A stretch of 64,000 bases of DNA from Stagonosporopsis chrysanthemi (lineage: Eukaryota > Ascomycota > Dothideomycetes > Pleosporales > Didymellaceae): the NCBI GenBank assembly GCA_022560025.1, contig JAFISE010000159.1, forward strand, positions 1 through 64,000, given 5' to 3'. This document shows, one piece after another, positions 10,965 through 22,953 of the stretch. The notes under the pieces are model-generated. The model was not told the DNA's origin. It saw only the letters and a list, made by a program, of their open reading frames with translations, and did not search any database. The position numbers and the translations under genes are program-made. Numbering within the stretch: the stretch's first letter is position 1; each line of letters begins with the position of its first letter.

Positions 10965-12736
10965 TCACCCACAGACCACACCCTCCTTCGGCTCCTCAAC
11001 CACGCCCTCACTCTTCTCACCCTTTCTTTCATTCTCCCCGAGACTCTCCGTACTCTTGACCTCCCCACTGCTCACGTCCTGCTTCTCCACGCGACCCTCA
11101 GGCTCCAATCCAGCCTTTCTCGCCTCTTCAGCCTCAATCTCAAGCTTGCGCTTCTCCTTCTTGCTCAGACTCATGCTGCCCTTCTCAATCGCCTCCTTGG
11201 GCAGCGGGCGTACATAAGGCTGGCATACCCAGTAGGGGCGTTTACAGCGTGCGACTGTGGCGAGAGAGGACTCGTAGGGGTCGAGGGCCTCGAGGGTCTC
11301 GGTAGGTGTCGGGTCGTTGGATAGGGTGCCGTTGGCTAATTCCGTCTCGTAAGCAGTGATGCCTTCCTTAACAGCGGCTTCGGTGAGCTTGAGCACGTTC
11401 TCGAAGGCGTCAATGTCGCCGGTTCGTGATCGCGCGAGGGCGTCGCGAACGTTGTGATGTTGTGAGACGAGTGGGCGCAGGAGATGGAAGAGATGTGCTT
11501 GCATGGCGGTCAAGTTGGGGTTGGTGTTCTTGGTGCCCTTCTTGTCGGCCGGCTTCGGTGTTTGTTTCTGCTTCTTCTTCGGCGGCCCCTCTTCTTCCTC
11601 TTGCTCCTCGACAATCAGCTCCGCTGGGTCACCAGGCATCCATAGCGGCTTTCGTGCTGGTGGTTCCTGGCCCAGTGCGTACTTGTGAATGATGTCCATG
11701 TACCGTCGGAACACAGCGTCCATCCGGTATCCGCCCTTCCCGTCCTTGCCACGCCAGTACTCGCGCCCTTCTTCGCCCACTGGCGGCGGTGGTGCAAAAA
11801 TTGTGGGATCGTAGAGGTTGCCTTCAGCGCTCATGACGCCGTCTGCGCCAGTGGCATCCAAACACGCCTTGATGTCCTCGTACTGTAGGATGTTGCCGTT
11901 TGCAAAGATGACTGTCTCCTTGGGCAGGTTTTCGCGCAGGTAGCGAATGAAGGTCCAGTCTGCTAGCCCCGTGTTGTGTCCCTTCTGTTCTCTCCGTCTC
12001 CCATGCACTGTGATGATGCTTGCACCAGCATCCAACAGCGTTTTTGCATAAGCCAGCGTCTTCTCCTTGGTTTCAAGAACCCGCATCTTTGCTGTGATGG
12101 GAACATCCAGCTCCTCGTGACACTTCTTGATCATCCTTGCAATCAAGTCCCAATCCTCCTGCAAGAAAGCGCCATATTTGCCCCGCTTGGCGATGCCTTG
12201 CGGGCAGCCCAGATTCAGATCCACCGCATCGCAAAAGGGCGCGACGTGTTTCGCAGCAGTGAGGAGATCGTCAGGGTCGTTCGAACAGAATTGCACGGTG
12301 AGCGGTCGGTCGAACGCGGGGTTTCCGTCGAGGTGTCTCTCAGAGTCGGGAAGCTGTGAGACATGGTAGTTGTCGGGCGGCGAGGGTAGCGTTGACTTAA
12401 GTGGCTGGAAGTGAGAGTCGCGGTAGTTTGGCTTCTCGCCAAACATCCTAGAGTGGAACATGGGTGAGTAGGCCAGTAGGTTCGTCTGCTGCGATTGGGG
12501 GAGGAAGGAGCGCGAGAGCAGTCGCCATGCCTGCGAGAGTGTCAGTAAAGAACATCAGAGCACGCGGTCCCCTTAGAACGTACAAACTCCGACTGCTCGA
12601 CCATTGGGGCGAGGATCAGCTTAGGGCTGCCAATGCTCTCGTAGAACGCACGTCCATGTAGCTTCGACTTCTTCCCGTTTGAAGTCGCCAGGCCATTGTT
12701 TTGCGCCGGTGCGCCGGATGCTGTCTCGGCCGCCAT
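10965..12736 (-). CDS. DUS1: tRNA-dihydrouridine(16/17) synthase Dus1
   Basis: Flavoenzyme that reduces uridine to dihydrouridine in the D-loop of cytosolic tRNAs using FMN and NADPH. Two exons, 12736..12584 and 12530..10965, flank a 53-nt phase-0 intron; 572 aa. Family motifs appear in order: LILAPMVEQSEF across the junction into AWRLLSR, the substrate loop SPMFHSRMF, VQFCSNDPDDL, and DLNLGCPQGIAKRG, which holds the catalytic Cys. Then come VPITAKMRVL, ITVHGRRREQ and VIFANGNI. The C-terminal ~220 residues are a charged, low-complexity Lys/Glu-rich extension, which makes it longer than yeast Dus1. ATG 12736 (MAAETASG) is chosen because no other in-frame ATG precedes it for at least 72 codons. 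Confidence 0.95.
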
Positions 12737-13822
12737 ATTCGCAAACAGTCGTCTCGAAGATGTGAACACTCCCGCGGGGGCTACAGCCAGCGCGCCCCCG
12801 AAGACTCTGGGGAGGAACGAGGGTATGGTGGGTAGAAGTGATGTTATGGCGCCCAGCAAGGACCGAAAGGAAAAGCACAAGGCAAGTGCGAATCCGAGCG
12901 TCTGGTACGGAAAGCTTGAATGCGCAGGGCTGAGTGCAGTGCAGATGCTCAATCAAATGCGCAACAAATTTTTGGAATCGCGACATCAGCAACCAGCACC
13001 TCCGACCAATCAGCAACTGACTAGTCCGACCATGCACAGCTCACGGTCACACCATGTGGTCCTGTCTCCACGCTCGTCATCGAGGTGCTGCATTACATAT
13101 CACATCTATAGTCCACCCATCTGGTCTTGCATGGTTTTCTTCTGGAGGGTGAAGAAGAACGCTCCTTCCCACTTCGCGCTGCGCGACTGCGAGCACCACC
13201 ATTGAGCATCACGACACCTCACCAACATCGCCCCACTGTCAGCCACGTCCCATCAGCCAGTACAAAGTCTTCAATGCAACTGCACTCGGCGTACTGACCT
13301 ACGCCTGTCTCGCACGTGCTGCACACATCACCACTACGCTTCACCAACGCCACCATGCCATCACGGTACTCGAACATCACGCCTTAAAGCCAGCAGTTTT
13401 GAACACTATTCTCATTCGTAAACCATTACGCCATTATCGACCGTAAGGTGGCGTCACCTATACGCCATGGGAGTCGTGACCGACTCAGAACGCGAGAGCC
13501 AAGCTCTTGCGAAACAACCACCGCATACGTAAATCAAAAACGCCAATCATTCGGCCGTCCTCCACGATCGTCTCTCGGTCAATATCGACCGTCTACGGGC
13601 CTCTATGTAGCCTCGACTAGGAAACGCTGAAGCGCAGTGAATGCAAAAGGCCACCGTTACAGATGTTGTGGTAAATGCAGGACGCCGATGTAATGCTGTT
13701 ATGCAGGTGAAGTGGTGGACACCAAGTACTGTGTAAGTCGTCCGGATATCATGAATCGGAAAGAGATGGGATCAGAAAACCGCCCAACCAGTGTGCTGAG
13801 GTCTGATGCTCTGGTTGGGAAT
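12737..13822. other. Intergenic, no gene seen
   Basis: Lies between the Dus1 promoter and the 3' end of the FYVE gene. Short plus-strand ORFs (12696.., 13448..) lack coding character. Nothing recognisable. Confidence 0.5.
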
Positions 13823-15104
13823 CTAGAAGGTACTCCAGTTCCAAGCGCCCTGGAAGCTCTGCGCGAGGCTGCCGACGCGGGCCTCTGGTCGCTTCGCTGC
13901 GACAGGTGCCTGGACTGGCTTTGCACCGCCACCGCTATTGCTGGAGCTCTCGCTGTTGCTGCGGCTCAGGCGAAGGTGCTCCCACTCGCGGAACGAGCCG
14001 TAGCAGCGATCGCAAGCGCGGTGCCACTCGCCCCCGGGATGGAAGCGTGCCAGCTCGTCAAGACGGACCTGCTTGGACGAGTCCTGCGCGCAATAGATGC
14101 CACCGCACTTGCGGCAGTGGTGGCGGCGGTTGAACAGGCCAAATGGCGTCTGGCAGGATGCTGCTGAGCAGACTGGAGTGGAGCTGTCCGCCTGAATAGG
14201 TTCGTCAGTACGATTGGTCTAGAACGACTGGCAGATTTGACGATAGACGGTATGACCCATAGCTCTAGCACTATTGAAGCCGAGGCTGCAGCGAGGCGAA
14301 CGAAACCCTGCGGCGGTTGAAGCGTCTAGCGTGGGGTAGTGCTACGGCCGAGCGAACGCCGGAACGAATCCCGCACGAAACACTCGACAGTGCAGCTCGA
14401 GCAGTTTCACCGCTGCGCATCCAGCGTCGGCGTCAGCAACAGCCCCGAGGGTAGATGCGGCGAGCATCGTGCAGCCAGTCGGCGTTGGGGTGCAGGCCTG
14501 GTGACGCTCGGGTGGTCGGCGCAGAGGGCGGAACTGGCCAGATCCAATACAGCGCTAAAGGGACCCACCCTGAGCGCTGTACGTAAGAGCCGACCACCCC
14601 AGAACAGTTGGGCACGCGACAGAGTGGAGGCTAACGCCGGCATGGGCAATAAATAAGAAAAAAGTATTAACGTACCTGCCAGTGGTTGCGCGTGATGGGC
14701 CCAGCGGCGGGCGACATGGGCAGCTCGTTGTAGATGCTGTGCATGTCCTCGTTGTTGACCTGCGAGACGGGAGTGCCGGCACCGTCGTTCATGCTTGGGA
14801 AGCCGCCGTTGACAGCCCACCCGCCGTTCGGCGACGCGCAGGCCGAGTCGTTCTTGGGCGGAGACTGTTTGGCGGGACGTTCAGTCCGTCGAAGCGCAGC
14901 AGGGACGCCCAGGGCCTGCTTGGCGGGACGGATGGACTGGTGGTATTTCAACAGGTTGTTGGCCTCGCGCGGCGACGTAGGCGAGACGTTCATGGGCGTG
15001 CCCGTGGGCGAGTACTGCGTCGACTTCTTGTATGCATAGTGCTGGTAGGGCGCATGGTGGGAGGGAATCGCGGTTGCGGTCGCGGTCGAGAATTGGGTTG
15101 CCAT
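13823..15104 (-). CDS. FYVE zinc-finger protein
   Basis: Predicted to bind phosphatidylinositol 3-phosphate on endosomal membranes. Exon 1 is 15104..14676 (143 codons); exon 2 is 14191..13823 (122 codons plus stop); 265 aa. The N-terminal half is Ser/Pro-rich and disordered (for example TGTPMNVSPTSPREAN). The FYVE finger spans the junction: RNHWQ, then CSAASC, FNRRHHCRKCGGIYC (the basic R-R-H-H-C-R lipid-binding motif), and finally HRACDRCYGSF, giving the expected eight metal ligands. The protein ends in WNWSTF, a tail I associate with this fungal FYVE family. The intron is 484 nt, far longer than all others in the window, with a good donor (GTACGT) and acceptor (TATTCAG). The phase-0 junction restores an uninterrupted finger, so the model is reliable. 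Confidence 0.88.
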
Positions 15105-18100
15105 GGTTGTAGGGGAAGTGGTTGTGCGGCACTCGAGTGCTTAAACGGCGGTCGAAGGGCTCTGAGGCTCGAAGGGCTCCAGGAATGGAAGTCGAGATAA
15201 GGACCGATTCTAGCGGTGAAGGGCCCGGGTGAGCTCGCGTGCAGAGGGAGGATCAGTGCGAGCGGTCGCGGCGGAAAGCAGCAAGCACTGCCAATAAACA
15301 GCACGGGGCGGCTGTCGACGCTGCGGAAGGATTCGTGTTTGGTGTAGAGAGTGCAGACGGTGCACGTCAATTGGTAGCCGGCGTCGAGGCGAGCGATAAG
15401 GAACGGTCGATGGTAGCACAGCAACAGACACTACAGCCACTGCAAACTGATATCTCCGGTCTTGGCTCAGCGGCGCATCGTCTGGAGGGAGTAGGGAAGG
15501 GAGTTTGGGTATGGGTGGATGGTTATGGAAGAATGTCGCGTGAGGTTATAGAGGTAGTCGATATCTGGGGCGTGAGGCTCCGAGGGCTGCAGTGAATTAA
15601 GTGGCCGCTGGTCATAATCACCTACCCGTGATGGAGTGGATCTGGAGGGGACATCCCTGTCTCCTCGCTCGCGCGGTCGCCCGCTGGGGTTATCTCTCCC
15701 GGCCTACGTCGGCCAGTTGCTCATTGCGAGATGTCAGCACTTCGACATCATTGCGGCTGCTTGCACTGCAACAACTGCGACAGCCAGCCTGCAACTCAAC
15801 GCGCGCAGGTGCGTGTTCTTGCGCCGCACGCTCTGCTTACCGCAATCCTCCTGCCCACATTTCTGTTGCCCCAGGATGCACAGCAAATCCAACCGCAACG
15901 GTGAGGGAAGGCCGTTGCTAGCGTGGTTCGTTATCTATGACGTCCAGCCAATCAGCGTCCGGGCGTCTCGCGGGCATCAACCCCTCGGGGCGATGCGAGC
16001 AGCGATGCGGCATCAACTGGAAACTCAATCGACCGTTGTGATGCTGGCCCGCTGAACCGTGTTCAAGCATTCTTTGACCGTCCCATGCCGCGAGCATCGA
16101 CATCGCCGGCAGCCGTGAAAGCAGCTGCCGCGTGAGCAGCGTCTGCCACCAACGGTGCGTTCTAGCCTCCTCAGGGTCCGGGAGAACTCATGGGAGGCTT
16201 GAGCGCTGAGCGTCCGCCGTCTAGCACCTGCTGGCGCAAAGAGAGACGCACGTCCTGGCAAACTTAAGCCCCGCCTGCGGCAAATCTTCGCCGCCTCACA
16301 CTCCCGCCCAAAGTGGCTGAGTGGCTGGCGCCGCGTTGCATCCAGACATATCCAAACGAGACTTCTCCGTCATGCGCCTCGACACGCCGGGCTGGCATCT
16401 CGGCGAGTTGCTCGATTGCATCGCACAACAACAATAATAATACGGGGCTGGCTGCCCTCAATCGATCCCACAACACTGACCTCGATCAGACCACGATTCG
16501 CAATCCTGGCGCATGGCAACAAGCATGGGCCAAAGAAGGATCTGTCAGGTTCCCCAGAAACGAGCTGTCGGGATGCGCGCAGAAGAGCGCACACCGTGCC
16601 GTGTGTCCTGGATGGCAAACCGAATTATTCATTTCTCCGTTAACAACGCAAGCGGACATTCCACTCCAAGATACTCGCCACTGGTGCTCGACTCCGTTCC
16701 ACGGCCCTTCGACCCCAGATATCGTCGCCGCTTGCGTGCTTGCGCTTGCCGCCCATCGTATCGAAAGTCGGCTAACCTGTCGCCTGGAAGTGATGACTCG
16801 GCGGAACCTTGATAGCTTGCATACTAAACTTGCATACCAGTGATGGCAGACGCTGTCGATCAGCAACATTCCCTCGTCACGGACGTTCTTGGTTGCAGGG
16901 ATTTTCGTCATAATAAACGTCTATCTAGACGATCTCGACATCACACTGTGGGGTGAAATCCGGAGAAGCTCAGAGTGGCGATCGCTGTTACGATGAGATC
17001 TGCAATCAGGTGCGGTCGGCCTTGAAACGCTTGCGGTGCGAGGTAAGGAGGTCTTCGCCGGTGCCAAATTCAAAGATAGGAAGTTCACGGCGTACACCAC
17101 GCGAACAGGCAGCTCTGAGTCGAGTGACGGCAGATGACGTACGAGGTGATAGCAGCACAGGGGCAAGTACGACCGATCAGCGTTCATCGAGATGCAGAAT
17201 GCCTCTACGAACTTGACAAGCTGGACTGCAACCATCGAGATCCAGATTGCGCCCGCGCTCCGCAGAGTTCAACTGTGCCACCCGCAGTTTTGACGACCAT
17301 CTGGAATCTTGAAGTTTGCTCCTACAATACAGCAGCCGCTAAGCAACGCCCAACAACACGCTCAAGGGAGCTCGGTCTGTTTCCCCGGCGCCGAAGCTTT
17401 GACCGACAACTGGGCGTCTACCTCAACCAACTTCTCGCCCTGTATCTCGTTCAGCAACGCTGAGCCATTCAGATAGGTGGTTGAAGATAAGAGGTGTCGA
17501 TCACCATCGAATGCACCTCATGGTCAGCCGTCGTCATGGCGACACATCGATAACAACTTGCGCCTCGACAACTCGCTGGTATGTGCTGAAGCGCACGATA
17601 CCTTAGCTGGTCCTTTCGAGATACTGTTTCAGCCCTTCTATGGAAGATACCGCAGGCAGTAAGTTTGACATTGTGTAGATTGTAGACGAGATGCTCGAGC
17701 GTTCCTCGGTCAAGCCCTTTCTTTCAGTGGTGTGAGAGTATGGCTCCGCGGTGCGCCTTTCGTGGTAGGAATCTGCTTCTGCCAAGAGGTACGTAGCCAT
17801 TGATGACAGCATGAAGGTTTACATTGTAATCAGTGCTTTTAGTGGTAAGTGCGAACGAGTAGCAGAAAGTGATCAATTATAATGTGTAAAATACTACTGT
17901 TCATGTTATACTGGCAAACACTGGCAAGCAACATCGCACATGTTTTGCAACTATCGTGAAACTTTCTTTTGCGTCAAGAGTGTCTGTTAAGCGCACCTTG
18001 TACTGCCCAATGAACCAGGATCAAAATGACTGCAGTGATGTCCTCCTGTTCAGAGATCAAGATCGGATAATTATGGCGACCTGGGCCGTCCAAAAGGTAG

Positions 18101-18210
18101 AGATGGGCTGGACTTGCTCAAAAAAGGGGCGTCTACAACATCTCACACCCGAGGTGGAGGATGTTCACGCGTGTTAAAAGGCTGCTCGGTTGGTTGTTGC
18201 TGAGCTGAGA
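15105..18210. other. About 3.1 kb intergenic, no convincing gene
   Basis: Several ORFs of 60-176 codons occur (the longest is 16313..16843, plus strand), but their composition looks random and they share no motif I recognise. The left end is the FYVE 5' region and the right end the LEU2 promoter. Long untranslated RNAs cannot be excluded. Confidence 0.5.
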
Positions 18211-18226
18211 GCTCCGGTACCGGAGC
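18211..18226. promoter_or_regulatory. Leu3-type binding site upstream of LEU2
   Basis: GCTCCGGTACCGGAGC is a perfect 16-nt palindrome with the core CCGGTACCGG (18214-18223). It matches the CCGGNNCCGG consensus of the Zn2Cys6 regulator Leu3, which senses alpha-isopropylmalate. It lies 90-105 bases before the LEU2 start codon, the expected place for control of this gene. The match is seen directly; binding is inferred. Confidence 0.75.
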
Positions 18227-18315
18227 GCGGGGAATCTACGTAGCCCCGCGACAGCTAAAGCTCAAAAACATTCGGAACACTCACACTTCCTCGCAATTGC
18301 ACGAATACACTCATA

Positions 18316-19699
18316 ATGCCTTCCTTCAACATTGTAGTACTCGGTGGTAAGTAAAATCTTTTTGTTCGCAATCAGCATCCAGCTAATCGAACATAGGTGA
18401 TGGTGTTGGACCTGAGGTAACAGCTTCGTTCGTGCTTTCTTGTTTTACGGCTCACATGTCATAGGTCATTGCAGAAGGCATCAAGGTACGACCACGCACA
18501 ATAGCAAAGCAAAAGCATGCTGACTCCGATTGCAGGTCCTGAAGGTCATCGAGAAGCACACCGACGTCTCGTTTAACTTCCAGGAACACCTGTTTGGTGG
18601 TGTAGGTGGCATGTGATGCCGCGCCTGCTTTCGCTGACGCACGCAGTGCTCGATCGACGCCCACAACAACCCTCTGACCGACGAGACACTCGAAGCGGCG
18701 AAGAAGGCCGATGCTATTATTCTCGGTGCTGTTGGCGGTCCGGTAGGTGCATATCCATCCGCACACCATATACATACTGACACGGCCAGAAATGGGGCAC
18801 CGGCAAGGTCCGCCCTGAGCAGGGCATTCTGAGACTGCGCAAAGAGCTCGGCACATTTGGCAACCTGCGCCCCTGCTTCTTCGCCTCCGACTCGCTCGTT
18901 GAGCAGTCGCCGCTCAAGGCCGACAACGTGCGCGGCGTCAACTTCAACATCATTCGCGAGCTGACGGGCGGCATCTACTTTGGCGACCGCAAGGAGGACG
19001 ATGGTGACGGCAAGGCCATGGACACGGAGCCCTACAGCGTCGAGGAGATCGAGCGTGTGGTCCGGTTAGCGGGCAGCCTCGCATCAGTGGAGGAGCCTCC
19101 AGTCCCCGTGTGGAGTTTGGACAAGGCGAACGTCCTGGCGACATCGAGATTATGGAGGAAGACGTTCGAGCGCATCATGAAGGAGGAGTACCCCCACCTC
19201 AAGTCCGGCACCCATCTCATCGACTCGGCGGCTATGCTCATGATCAAGAACCCGCGCGCGCTGAACGGTGTCGTGGTTACCAGCAACCTCTTCGGCGACA
19301 TCATCTCCGATGAGGCGAGTGTCATCCCCGGTAGCTTGGGTCTGCTCCCCAGCGCCAGTCTGGGTGGCATCCCCGACGGCAAGACGAAGCTGAACGGCAT
19401 CTACGAACCTATTCACGGTAGGTCTCATCTTAACATCTTCAGTTTCAGAGGCACTGACTTCTTAAGGTTCGGCACCGGACATCGCCGGCCAGGGCATCGT
19501 CAACCCCGTCGCAACCATTCTGTCCATGAGCATGATGTTCAAGTACTCGTTGTGCCTGCCCGAGTACGCAGCCAAGATCGACGAGGCCACAAGAATCGCC
19601 ATCGACAACGGCGTCCGCACAAAAGACATTGGCGGGTCGGCGACAACATCGCAGGTTGGCGATGCGATTGCCGCAGAGTTGGAGAAGCTGCTCAAGTAA
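18316..19699 (+). CDS. LEU2: 3-isopropylmalate dehydrogenase (leucine biosynthesis)
   Basis: Oxidatively decarboxylates 3-isopropylmalate to 2-oxoisocaproate with NAD+, the third committed step of leucine synthesis. Seven exons: 18316..18346, 18397..18416, 18465..18485, 18536..18601, 18647..18742, 18790..19417 and 19467..19699. Spliced length is 1,095 nt, encoding 364 aa, the normal family size. The first three exons are only 31, 20 and 21 nt. Motifs: VLGGDGVGPEV at the N-terminus, AVGGPKWGTG, LRKELGTFGNLRP, FNIIRELTGGIYFG, VWSLDKANVL, SNLFGDIISDEASVIPGSLG (Mg/substrate Asp residues) and the NAD-binding YEPIHGSAPDIAGQG restored across the last junction. All junctions keep frame. A Leu3-type palindrome lies about 100 bases upstream, consistent with leucine-pathway control. 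Confidence 0.97.
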
Positions 19700-20263
19700 A
19701 AGTTTAGCATGAACGTGCAATAAGATTATCTGAACAACATTGCCATGCTTGCAGATCGAAGAAGCATTAACGGATTTTCATTTGCTGACTGCAAAGGTCT
19801 AGTACAACGGTGTGCCCGAGCTCTTCACAATGGTGCCTGATGCTGTTGACTGGGCAGCTGAACCTCAGGCCTACGCCACAGCGCCTTCAGGATGTGCTTG
19901 CCGCTCCTGGTCAGCATCTCGCTTGGCGACCTGTCACACTTTGCCAATAGTATAGCGATCCCAGAATAACTCTGCTTGGTCATTGGGTGCTGATGCAGCT
20001 GAGAATATCCAGAGATGCTGTTTGGTCAAAGAGTTGGACTGTTGCGAATAACGACCCGTCTCCCAGCCTTCAACCGACCGTGAATGGACGCTTGCGGTTG
20101 TAGCTCCTGCATCAAGAATGGCAGTCTCTGGTACCCACTCGTCAAGCCCGATACAGCGTGCTCAGCCGGCTTCTATTGACCTTTGCCGCAGGAACAAGCA
20201 GTTGTATAAGACCACCTTCCTCTCCTCTCACCACGCCACAAATCGCCTCCACATATACCCATC
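19700..20263. other. Intergenic, no gene seen
   Basis: LEU2 3' region and promoter of the hemerythrin-like gene. A TATA-like TGTATAAG occurs near 20202, about 60 bases before the next start codon. Confidence 0.5.
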
Positions 20264-21181
20264 ATGGCAGCCACTACCACCATCCTCGCCCCCACCACAC
20301 CTTTCGACGACTCATCCCTCACCAAAACCCTCACGACAGTGACCACAGCCCCAATCCCCTCCTCCCCCACATTCGCCTGGCACCACGGCCCCATCCCCCT
20401 CATCCACACGCCGCTCTCCCAAAACCCACCCATCGTGGACCAATACACGCTCGCCGCGACCGAAATGGCGCTAGTGCACAACTGCATCATCCGCGCGCTG
20501 AACAGCATCTACGTGCAATCTGCACACGTGCCCGCGCACGAGCACACCAACTTTCTGCACTTCTGCCAGGCGACATATGTCGGGCTGAAGGCGCACCATG
20601 ACGGCGAGGAGGCGATGTTTTTCCCAGACCTGCAGCGCATTACGGGGGAGGAGGGGGTGATGGAGGAGAACATCCAGGGGCATTTGGAGTTTGAGGAGAA
20701 GTTTGGGAGGTGGGGGAGGTGGGTTGCGGGGTGTCTTGCTGCGGCGGGTGCTAGGGGCATGTCCTCTTTGGAGGAGGGAAAGGGCGAGGGGGAGGAGGGG
20801 CAGGAGAAGGAGTCGTTCTCAAGCGCGAAGAATCTGCAGCTCATGGACGCCTTCATCCCCCCGCTCGCTGCGCATCTGCACGCCGAGATCCCCTCGCTCC
20901 TTGCGCTGCGTCGGTTTGGGAACAAACTTGATCTGGCCAAGATGTTCAAAGACGAGGCTGAGAAGGTCATGGGCGGGATGTGCAGGACGACCGTGCTACC
21001 GGTGTTCTTGCTGAACCATGATGAGGCGTTTGAAGGAGGGGTGCATGTCTTCCCGCCGCTGCCGGGGGTGGTCAAGTGGGTGCTGAGGAATGGGTTTGGC
21101 AGGGTGAAGGGGGGCTGGTGGAAGTTTGCGAGTTGTGGGTACGATGGGGCGGGGAGGGAGGTGAGGTTTAGAGGAGAGTGA
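20264..21181 (+). CDS. Hemerythrin-like (HHE) domain protein
   Basis: Intronless, 305 aa. The ATG at 20264 sits in a good context (ATCATGG). The HHE-type four-helix bundle spans roughly residues 60-240. Candidate di-iron ligands are His in ALVHNCII, His and Glu in LKAHHDGEEAMFFP, His and Glu in IQGHLEFEEKF, and His and Glu in AAHLHAEIPSL. Such proteins bind a non-haem di-iron centre and are linked to oxygen, nitric oxide or iron handling; the exact role here is unknown. A Gly/Glu-rich insert (about residues 168-186) separates helices 2 and 3. The last ~60 residues after LLNHDEAFEGG are Gly/Trp-rich and conserved in fungal members. No signal peptide, so it is probably cytosolic. Confidence 0.88.
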   Translation: MAATTTILAPTTPFDDSSLTKTLTTVTTAPIPSSPTFAWHHGPIPLIHTPLSQNPPIVDQYTLAATEMALVHNCIIRALNSIYVQSAHVPAHEHTNFLHFCQATYVGLKAHHDGEEAMFFPDLQRITGEEGVMEENIQGHLEFEEKFGRWGRWVAGCLAAAGARGMSSLEEGKGEGEEGQEKESFSSAKNLQLMDAFIPPLAAHLHAEIPSLLALRRFGNKLDLAKMFKDEAEKVMGGMCRTTVLPVFLLNHDEAFEGGVHVFPPLPGVVKWVLRNGFGRVKGGWWKFASCGYDGAGREVRFRGE

Positions 21182-21624
21182 GGGGGGTTTTTTTTTCGTT
21201 GTTGTGGAGGAGATGATGGTGTAGATCGTGTTATGGTGTGTTTTAGATACCTACGTAGACTTTTCAGCCGCACGCAAATCCAAGATGTTTACTTGCACGT
21301 TTCGGACTGGGTCTGGTTTGGCCTGCCTGGTGACATGTGATGTCGACCCACTCCCAGCTGTGGGGAAGTTGCTCGGCTGGGGCTGTGACGCAATTGGCGC
21401 AATGCGCCAGCATGATGAACCCACCCTCAGGATTCAGCTTGATTCCACACCATGCGCCGCATTGTCCTACGCAACCCCGCCGGGTGACATCCCCGCCGCC
21501 ATCTGAAGTTGGACCAGACGTATATTCGCCCTGAACAGACCAAAACGACCACCGACATTGCTTCAACCAGACACGGCGTGCGACTGCGCGACACGCCCAC
21601 GCGTGATCAGGCCCCCACATCTCC
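21182..21624. other. Intergenic, no gene seen
   Basis: Short spacer between two plus-strand genes; contains a T-run just after the hemerythrin-like stop codon and nothing else recognisable. Confidence 0.5.
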
Positions 21625-22953
21625 ATGGCGCAACAGTTCCTCTCCGACAAAAACGGCTGGCTGTCGTTCAAGCAGAGCACGCCGGTCCTGTACATCACCG
21701 CCGAAGATGAGGAGTTCGACACTGAGACGATGCGCGCGTGGTGCGACGAGGGCTTCATTGTGAAGTACGTGCCGATGGGCAAGGACGGCAAGGCGTATGT
21801 CAAGACGCTGCACTCGCTGGGCGACGGCATGAGCTTTGGCGAGCGGTTCGCGGTCGTGGGTGCGCATCCCCTCACCACCGAATGACGCAATGAGGCGGGT
21901 GTTAACGACGTGAACAGCGTTCGGCGAGGCTGCAGCCGTGTGTCTCGACGTCTTCAACGAGCCCAAGACGTCCACCAGCAGACTGTGCTCCCTCGTCGCG
22001 TACTACCCCTCCAGCATCCCTGACCCGCGCCGCCGCTTCACCGCCAGCTTCCGCGTCGTCGTGCACCTTGCGCAGGGCAGCGGCGAGGAGGAGACAGTCG
22101 ATATCGTGAGGAGGCCCGAGGTGCTGGGGATCCAGGCACGGAGGAAGCTAGTCACTAAGCGCGTCACGCCTGGCATTGGCGCGGGTGGGCTGCTGGCCAA
22201 GATGGAGTACCCGGCGTATACGTATGAGGGCGTGGATCCGGGCTTCGCAGAGCACGATCTAGAGCAGTACGATGCGGTTGCGGATGGGATTGCGTGGAGT
22301 CGCAGCCTGGATATCGTGCGCCGCGGATTTGGCGCAGAGGTGCATTTAGAGCGGCCATGGGAGGACAATGTCGAGCGTGCGTGCCTGTCCCCCTCACATA
22401 CTTCCATCCAGCAAGCCACTAACAACCACCAGAAAAATACCGCGCCCACAACGTCCAGAAACTCATGGACACGTACGTCTCCCACCCCACGCCCTGCGTA
22501 AACTTCACCCCAACCATGACCGGCGGCTTCGGCCGCGCCGAGCTGAAACGCTTCTACTCGGACTTCTTCCTCGCCACGGCCCCGCCCTCGCTGCATCTCC
22601 GCCTCGTCTCGCGCACCGTGGGCGTGGACCGCATCGTCGACGAGCTGTACGTGCAGTTCAAGCACACGTGCGTGATGCCGTGGATCCTGCCGGACGTGCC
22701 GCCGACCAACGAGAAGGTCGAGATCATCGTGGTCAGCATTGTGGGCATGCGCGCGGGCAAGGTGTGGAGCGAGAGAGTGTATTGGGACCAGGCGAGCGTG
22801 CTGTTTCAGGTGGGCTTGTTGGACTCGGAGGAGGTGCCGGACAAGTTTCGGAAGAAGGGGTTGGAGATGTTGCCGGTGAGTGGGAGTGAGAGCGCGAGGA
22901 AGGTAATGGATATTGAGAGTGAGGAGGCGAATTTTATGATTGATGAGTGGTAG
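21625..22953 (+). CDS. Two-domain hydrolase-like / SnoaL (NTF2)-like protein
   Basis: Three exons, 21625..21859, 21918..22376 and 22433..22953, with 58- and 56-nt introns; 404 aa. The first ~150 residues look like a dienelactone-hydrolase-type alpha/beta fold (strand VLYITAED, then FAVVAFGEAAAVCLDVF at the nucleophile-elbow position), but the usual G-x-C/S-x-G elbow is not clear, so this half may be non-catalytic. The C-terminal half (about residues 235-385) looks like a SnoaL/NTF2-like cone: MDTYVSHPTPCVNFTPTM, GGFGRAELKRFYSDFF and VDELYVQFKHTCVMPWILP. Fungal proteins of this arrangement are often labelled carboxymethylenebutenolidase or dienelactone hydrolase without biochemical proof. Frame is kept at both junctions. 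Gene model firm, function tentative. Confidence 0.75.

Noticed and set aside
12737..12952. Possible N-terminal (organelle-targeting) extension of Dus1
   Set aside because: The frame is open and ends in RRLFAN, which resembles a presequence, but there is no ATG in it; only a TTG at 12952. Not enough to claim a second isoform.
16313..16843. 176-codon plus-strand ORF
   Set aside because: Overlaps comparable ORFs in other frames and shows no motif or coding bias; probably chance in a long gene-free stretch.
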